A stretch of 9,167 nt of DNA, from assembly GCA_003161195.1 (NCBI GenBank), contig PMOV01000118.1:748-9914 (forward strand), read 5' to 3'. Shown piece after piece: positions 6,133 to 9,167 of this stretch. A program made the position numbers and the translations under genes. A model generated the notes under the pieces. It saw only the letters and a program-made list of their open reading frames with translations. It did no database searches and was not told where the DNA came from. The DNA is from Acidobacteriota bacterium (GTDB lineage: Bacteria > Acidobacteriota > Terriglobia > Acidiferrales > UBA7541). Position 1 is the stretch's first letter. The number at the start of each line of letters is the position of its first letter.

Positions 6133-8305
6133 GCCAGTCCAAGACATCGTCCAGGTCGAGGACCAATTTTACGTACGCGCGACGTCCTCGCTGGCCGATG
6201 ACCGCACGCGGGTTCTGAAATACGGGCAGACGTTTGGCGTGTTTAACCGCTTCGGCGATGTGGAGGCTTTCGGCGCGGCCAAGTTTGGGCTTTTTTACTG
6301 CGAAACGCGCCATCTCTCGCGGTTCACGCTGCGCGTGAACGGCCGCGAACCGATGCTGCTTAGTTCCACGATTCGCGAAGACAACGGTTTTCTGGCGGTG
6401 GATCTAAGCAACGTTGACAACATGGTGAACGGCAAGATCGAGCTGGCGCGGGGTACGCTGCACCTGTTCCGCTGTAAATTCCTGGACGGAGCCGGCTGCC
6501 ACGAACAGATCCGGGTGCTCAATTACAGCATGGCGGCGCTGGAGGCCTCGGTGAGCGTGCGCTTCGATGCGGACTTTGCAGATATTTTTGAGGTGCGCGG
6601 CACGCCGCGCAAAAATCGCGGAACACGGATGCCGAACCGGGTATCGCAGAACGAAGTGGTCATGTGCTACCAGGGACTCGATGGCGTGGAGCGGCGGACG
6701 CGCGTGCAGTTTTCGCCGCAACCGCAAGTGCTGACGGAGGCACAGGCGGAATTCAACCTGACGCTGGAACCCAGGCAGGAGGTGTTTCTAGACATCACGG
6801 TGCAGTGCGAACAAGGCGCGGAACGCAGTGCAGCGCCCTCGTTTTCCGCGGCTTTTGCCAGCTTGGGCGAACGCGCACGCGGCGGCGTGCTACGCGAATG
6901 CCATATCACTTCCTCCAGCAAGCAATTCAACGCCTGCCTGGCGCGATGCGAATCGGATTTGAGCATGTTGCTGGTGGGCAATCCGGAGCGCAACTATCCA
7001 TACGCCGGTGTGCCGTGGTTCAGCACGGTGTTTGGCCGCGACGGTATCATTACCGCGCTGGAATGCCTGTGGCTGGCGCCGCAAATCGCCAAAGGCGTGC
7101 TCACGTATCTTGCCGAGTCCCAAGCCACGGAAACGAACGACGAGCGAGATGCCGAGCCGGGCAAGATCCTGCACGAGATGCGGCGCGGAGAGATGGCGGC
7201 GCTGAACGAAGTGCCTTTCGGGAAATACTACGGTAGCGTGGACGCCACGCCGCTGTTTTTGATTTTGGCGGGTGCTTACTACGTGCGCACCGGGGACGTG
7301 GTGTTCATTCAGGGCATCTGGAGCAACCTCCGGGCCGCGCTGGATTGGATTCACAAATACGGGGACCTCGACGGCGACGGCTTCGTCGAATACGAGCAGC
7401 GATCGTCGAACGGCCTCTCGCAACAAGGATGGAAGGATTCCTACGATTCCGTCTTTTACGCGGACGGACGGCTGGCGGAGCCGCCTATCGCGCTGTGCGA
7501 AGTGCAAAGCTACGTCTTCGGTGCGCTGCGGGCGGTGGCGTTGCTGGCTGAGACGCAGGGCGACCTGAAAATGCGCGATGCCTTGCAAGCAGAAGCGCGA
7601 GCCTTGAAAGAAAAGTTTGCCGCGGCTTTCTGGTCGGACGAATTGCAGACGTACGCCTTAGCGCTGGATGGCAAGAAGCGACCGTGCGAGGTGCGGACGT
7701 CCAACGCGGGCCATGCACTGTTTACCGGGATAGCCGACGCCGCGCAGGCCGCTGCGCTGGCGAATACACTCATGAGCGAGCAGATGTTCTCAGGTTGGGG
7801 GGTCCGCACCTTGGCCGCAGACGAAACCCGTTACAACCCCATGTCCTATCACAACGGCTCGGTGTGGCCGCACGACAACGCGTTGATTGGCTGGGGGCTG
7901 TCGCACTACGGGCACCAGGAACCGTGCGCGCGCTTGCTCTCCGGCTTGTATGATGCGAGCTTGAATTTCGACCTACACCGTTTGCCGGAGCTTTTTTGCG
8001 GTTTTCACCGGCGAGCGGATGGCGGCGGCCCCACGCGTTATCCGGTGGCTTGTGCGCCGCAAGCCTGGGCTTCGGGCGCCATGTATCTACTCTTAAGCGC
8101 GAGCATGGGAATGACCATCCGCGCGCCGGAGAAACAAATCGTGTTCTCCAATCCCGCGTTGCCGGCCAATCTGGACGAGTTACGGGTCACAGGACTGCGC
8201 GTGGGCGACGCGACGGTGGACTTCCTGCTAGAGCGCCACGCGCGCGGCATAGCCGTGGAAGTGGTGCACAAGGATGGGGAGTTGGAAATCGTAAAGTCCA
8301 TCTAG
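6125..8305 (+). CDS. amylo-alpha-1,6-glucosidase / glycogen-debranching-type enzyme
   Basis: The 726-residue protein has two parts. Residues ~10-235 are a beta-rich N-terminal domain of the GDE_N_bis type (ATSSLADDRTRVL at 19-31, RHLSRFTLRVNGR at 62-74, LLSSTIREDN at 78-87). Residues ~262-660 form an (alpha/alpha)6-barrel of the amylo-1,6-glucosidase type: PWFSTVFGRDG (297-307), HEMRRGEMA (350-358), DLDGDGF (414-420), GWKDSYDS (435-442), YHNGSVWPHDN (575-585) and PELFCGF (621-627); the acidic residues in the GRDG, RRGE and GWKD blocks are candidate catalytic ones. It lacks the 4-alpha-glucanotransferase domain of eukaryotic debranching enzymes. No signal peptide is seen. The N-terminal sequence agrees with the family from the first residues, supporting ATG 6125, which lies within the end of the GT4 gene. 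True substrate (glycogen branch or another alpha-glucoside) is uncertain. Confidence 0.9.
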   Translation: MDEPVQDIVQVEDQFYVRATSSLADDRTRVLKYGQTFGVFNRFGDVEAFGAAKFGLFYCETRHLSRFTLRVNGREPMLLSSTIREDNGFLAVDLSNVDNMVNGKIELARGTLHLFRCKFLDGAGCHEQIRVLNYSMAALEASVSVRFDADFADIFEVRGTPRKNRGTRMPNRVSQNEVVMCYQGLDGVERRTRVQFSPQPQVLTEAQAEFNLTLEPRQEVFLDITVQCEQGAERSAAPSFSAAFASLGERARGGVLRECHITSSSKQFNACLARCESDLSMLLVGNPERNYPYAGVPWFSTVFGRDGIITALECLWLAPQIAKGVLTYLAESQATETNDERDAEPGKILHEMRRGEMAALNEVPFGKYYGSVDATPLFLILAGAYYVRTGDVVFIQGIWSNLRAALDWIHKYGDLDGDGFVEYEQRSSNGLSQQGWKDSYDSVFYADGRLAEPPIALCEVQSYVFGALRAVALLAETQGDLKMRDALQAEARALKEKFAAAFWSDELQTYALALDGKKRPCEVRTSNAGHALFTGIADAAQAAALANTLMSEQMFSGWGVRTLAADETRYNPMSYHNGSVWPHDNALIGWGLSHYGHQEPCARLLSGLYDASLNFDLHRLPELFCGFHRRADGGGPTRYPVACAPQAWASGAMYLLLSASMGMTIRAPEKQIVFSNPALPANLDELRVTGLRVGDATVDFLLERHARGIAVEVVHKDGELEIVKSI

Positions 8306-8336
8306 CCTGCGGTGAGTCCCTATTTATCACACAACT

Positions 8337-8359
8337 CGTATGGCCACGCTTGGCCAACG
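8337..8359. repeat. short hairpin between convergent genes
   Basis: TGGCCA (8341-8346) and TGGCCA (8351-8356), itself a palindrome, pair around a CGCT loop, and CGT/ACG extend the stem past one bulged A. It lies in the 90-base gap where the debranching gene and the VOC gene converge. Neither side has an adjacent T-run, so a terminator role is only possible. Confidence 0.3.
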
Positions 8360-8395
8360 CGTTGTCGTCGATTATTTATTGCGCACTTACGGCAG

Positions 8396-9085
8396 CTATT
8401 GCGGCGGCGCTTCACCGGACTGCTCGCGCACTAGAAAGTCGGCATACCAGTCGGGCCAGTTTGCATCGGCTTGGCCGGTGCGCGCCTCGTGCTGGCCATG
8501 CGCGGCGGCGGCACGTCGCAGGGCGCTAGCCAGATCCGTGGCCGAGGCGAAGGTGGTGGCGGCAGGGTCGAGGCGACCGGGGAGACGCGAGGTGATTTCC
8601 TGGAACAGCCAGCCGTTGCCGTCTGGATCGCGGAAGGAGGCGAACGAGCGGTAGCTGCGATGCTCGGGATCTGGACCAGTGACGCGATTGCGGCCGAACA
8701 GATAAGGCTCGTCCGGGCCAGCGTAGACGCCGGCGGCGTCGTGGAATACGTCGCTGACCTCAACACCGCGAGCCTGCAGTGTGGCGCGGGCGGCGGCGAT
8801 GTCCGAGACGATCAGGTACAGGCCCTGGGCTGAGCCGGGAGCCGCCCCGGTGACATTTTTCCCGAAAATGATCGAGCAGCCGGAGCCCGGAGGCGTGAAC
8901 TGGATGACGCGGAAGTCTTTACCGCTATCGTAATCGGCATCGAGCCGCCACCCGAGAGCAGCGTAGAACTTCTTGGCGCGGTCGACATCGGAGACGGGGA
9001 GGACAACGATTTCGAACTTCATATCGACGGCAGCGGGTTTGGGGTTGCCGGCTGGCGTGTTGGTAAGGATTGGCTTGGTACTCAT
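8396..9085 (-). CDS. VOC (glyoxalase/bleomycin-resistance fold) family protein
   Basis: The 229-residue product has a vicinal-oxygen-chelate domain at about 22-165: it opens with MKFEIVVLPVSDVDRAKKFY (22-41, the usual 'v.DvdrA..FY' start) and closes with FRDPDGNGWLFQEI (151-164), typical of the last strand and metal-ligand glutamate (E163). The second module is LYLIVSDIAAARATLQARGVEV (89-110). A tail at ~174-229, with LASALRRAAAAHGQHEARTG and ANWPDWYADFLVREQSG, is one I recall from many bacterial VOC proteins of unknown function. Substrate is unknown; it may act on small-molecule electrophiles or be a dioxygenase-like enzyme. ATG 9085 is chosen because AAGGAG lies 10 bases upstream; a TTG at 9115 would add 10 residues and destroy that arrangement, and ATG at codon 22 is a second candidate. 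Confidence 0.88.
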   Translation of the reverse strand: MSTKPILTNTPAGNPKPAAVDMKFEIVVLPVSDVDRAKKFYAALGWRLDADYDSGKDFRVIQFTPPGSGCSIIFGKNVTGAAPGSAQGLYLIVSDIAAARATLQARGVEVSDVFHDAAGVYAGPDEPYLFGRNRVTGPDPEHRSYRSFASFRDPDGNGWLFQEITSRLPGRLDPAATTFASATDLASALRRAAAAHGQHEARTGQADANWPDWYADFLVREQSGEAPPQ

Positions 9086-9108
9086 GGTTGGCTCGCTCCT
9101 TTTTTGAT

Positions 9109-9128
9109 GCGGCAATAAACATTGCCGC
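9109..9128. promoter_or_regulatory. perfect inverted repeat upstream of the VOC gene, operator candidate
   Basis: GCGGCAAT (9109-9116) and ATTGCCGC (9121-9128) are exact reverse complements around AAAC, ending 23 bases before the VOC ATG. There is no T-run following it on either strand, so it is not an intrinsic terminator. Its position fits a repressor operator or a leader hairpin near the ribosome-binding site. A weaker GTTCT/AGAAC repeat lies further upstream near 9143-9160. Confidence 0.45.
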
Positions 9129-9167
9129 GCGCTTGGCGTGCAGCGTTCTCCCTCGCAGAACCGAGGA

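Noticed and set aside
6890..7588. Long minus-strand frame (232 codons) within the debranching gene
   Set aside because: It is antisense to conserved catalytic blocks, and its Arg/His/Gln-rich translation is the usual shadow of a GC-rich gene.
1..9167. tRNA, rRNA, CRISPR array, insertion sequence or prophage genes
   Set aside because: No cloverleaf, spaced repeat array, transposase, integrase or phage-like protein was seen on either strand.

Overview
The window looks like chromosomal DNA of a GC-rich, free-living soil bacterium, most likely an acidobacterium. That assignment is inference from gene style: a GT4 glycosyltransferase coupled to a stand-alone glycogen-debranching-type enzyme, a minimal eutBC pair, a VOC protein with a characteristic C-terminal tail, and a palindromic repeat reading as TGTLACA. 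No sequence search was possible. There is no sign of phage, transposase, integrase, CRISPR, tRNA or rRNA.

Layout from left to right: (1) the C-terminal part of a GNAT-type acetyltransferase (+), cut by the window edge; (2) a 337-base gap with short repeats; (3) nth, endonuclease III (+), with a possible promoter so close to the ATG that the mRNA may be leaderless; (4) a convergent 199-base gap; (5) eutC and eutB on the minus strand, transcribed eutB then eutC, the two subunits of adenosylcobalamin-dependent ethanolamine ammonia-lyase; (6) a divergent spacer and a small Mpo1-like (DUF962) membrane protein (+); (7) a 72-residue, very hydrophilic small ORF (-) with a strong Shine-Dalgarno sequence; (8) a repeat-rich leader, then a GT4 glycosyltransferase and an amylo-alpha-1,6-glucosidase-type enzyme (+) that overlap by 8 bases; (9) a VOC/glyoxalase-fold protein (-), convergent to the previous pair, with a perfect inverted repeat just upstream of its start.

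Functionally there are two metabolic units. EutBC splits ethanolamine, a product of phospholipid head-group breakdown, into acetaldehyde and ammonia. No reactivase (EutA), permease, dehydrogenase or microcompartment gene lies in the window. The divergent Mpo1-like protein belongs to a family linked to fatty-acid alpha-oxidation, so a shared lipid-turnover role is possible but unproven. The GT4-debranching pair probably builds or trims an alpha-glucan or related glycoside. The other genes are housekeeping (nth) or of unknown substrate.

The most unusual single item is a perfect 9-bp-arm palindrome inside the eutC reading frame, which looks like a dispersed repeat translated as part of the variable N-terminal linker. 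I found no clear new multi-gene system.
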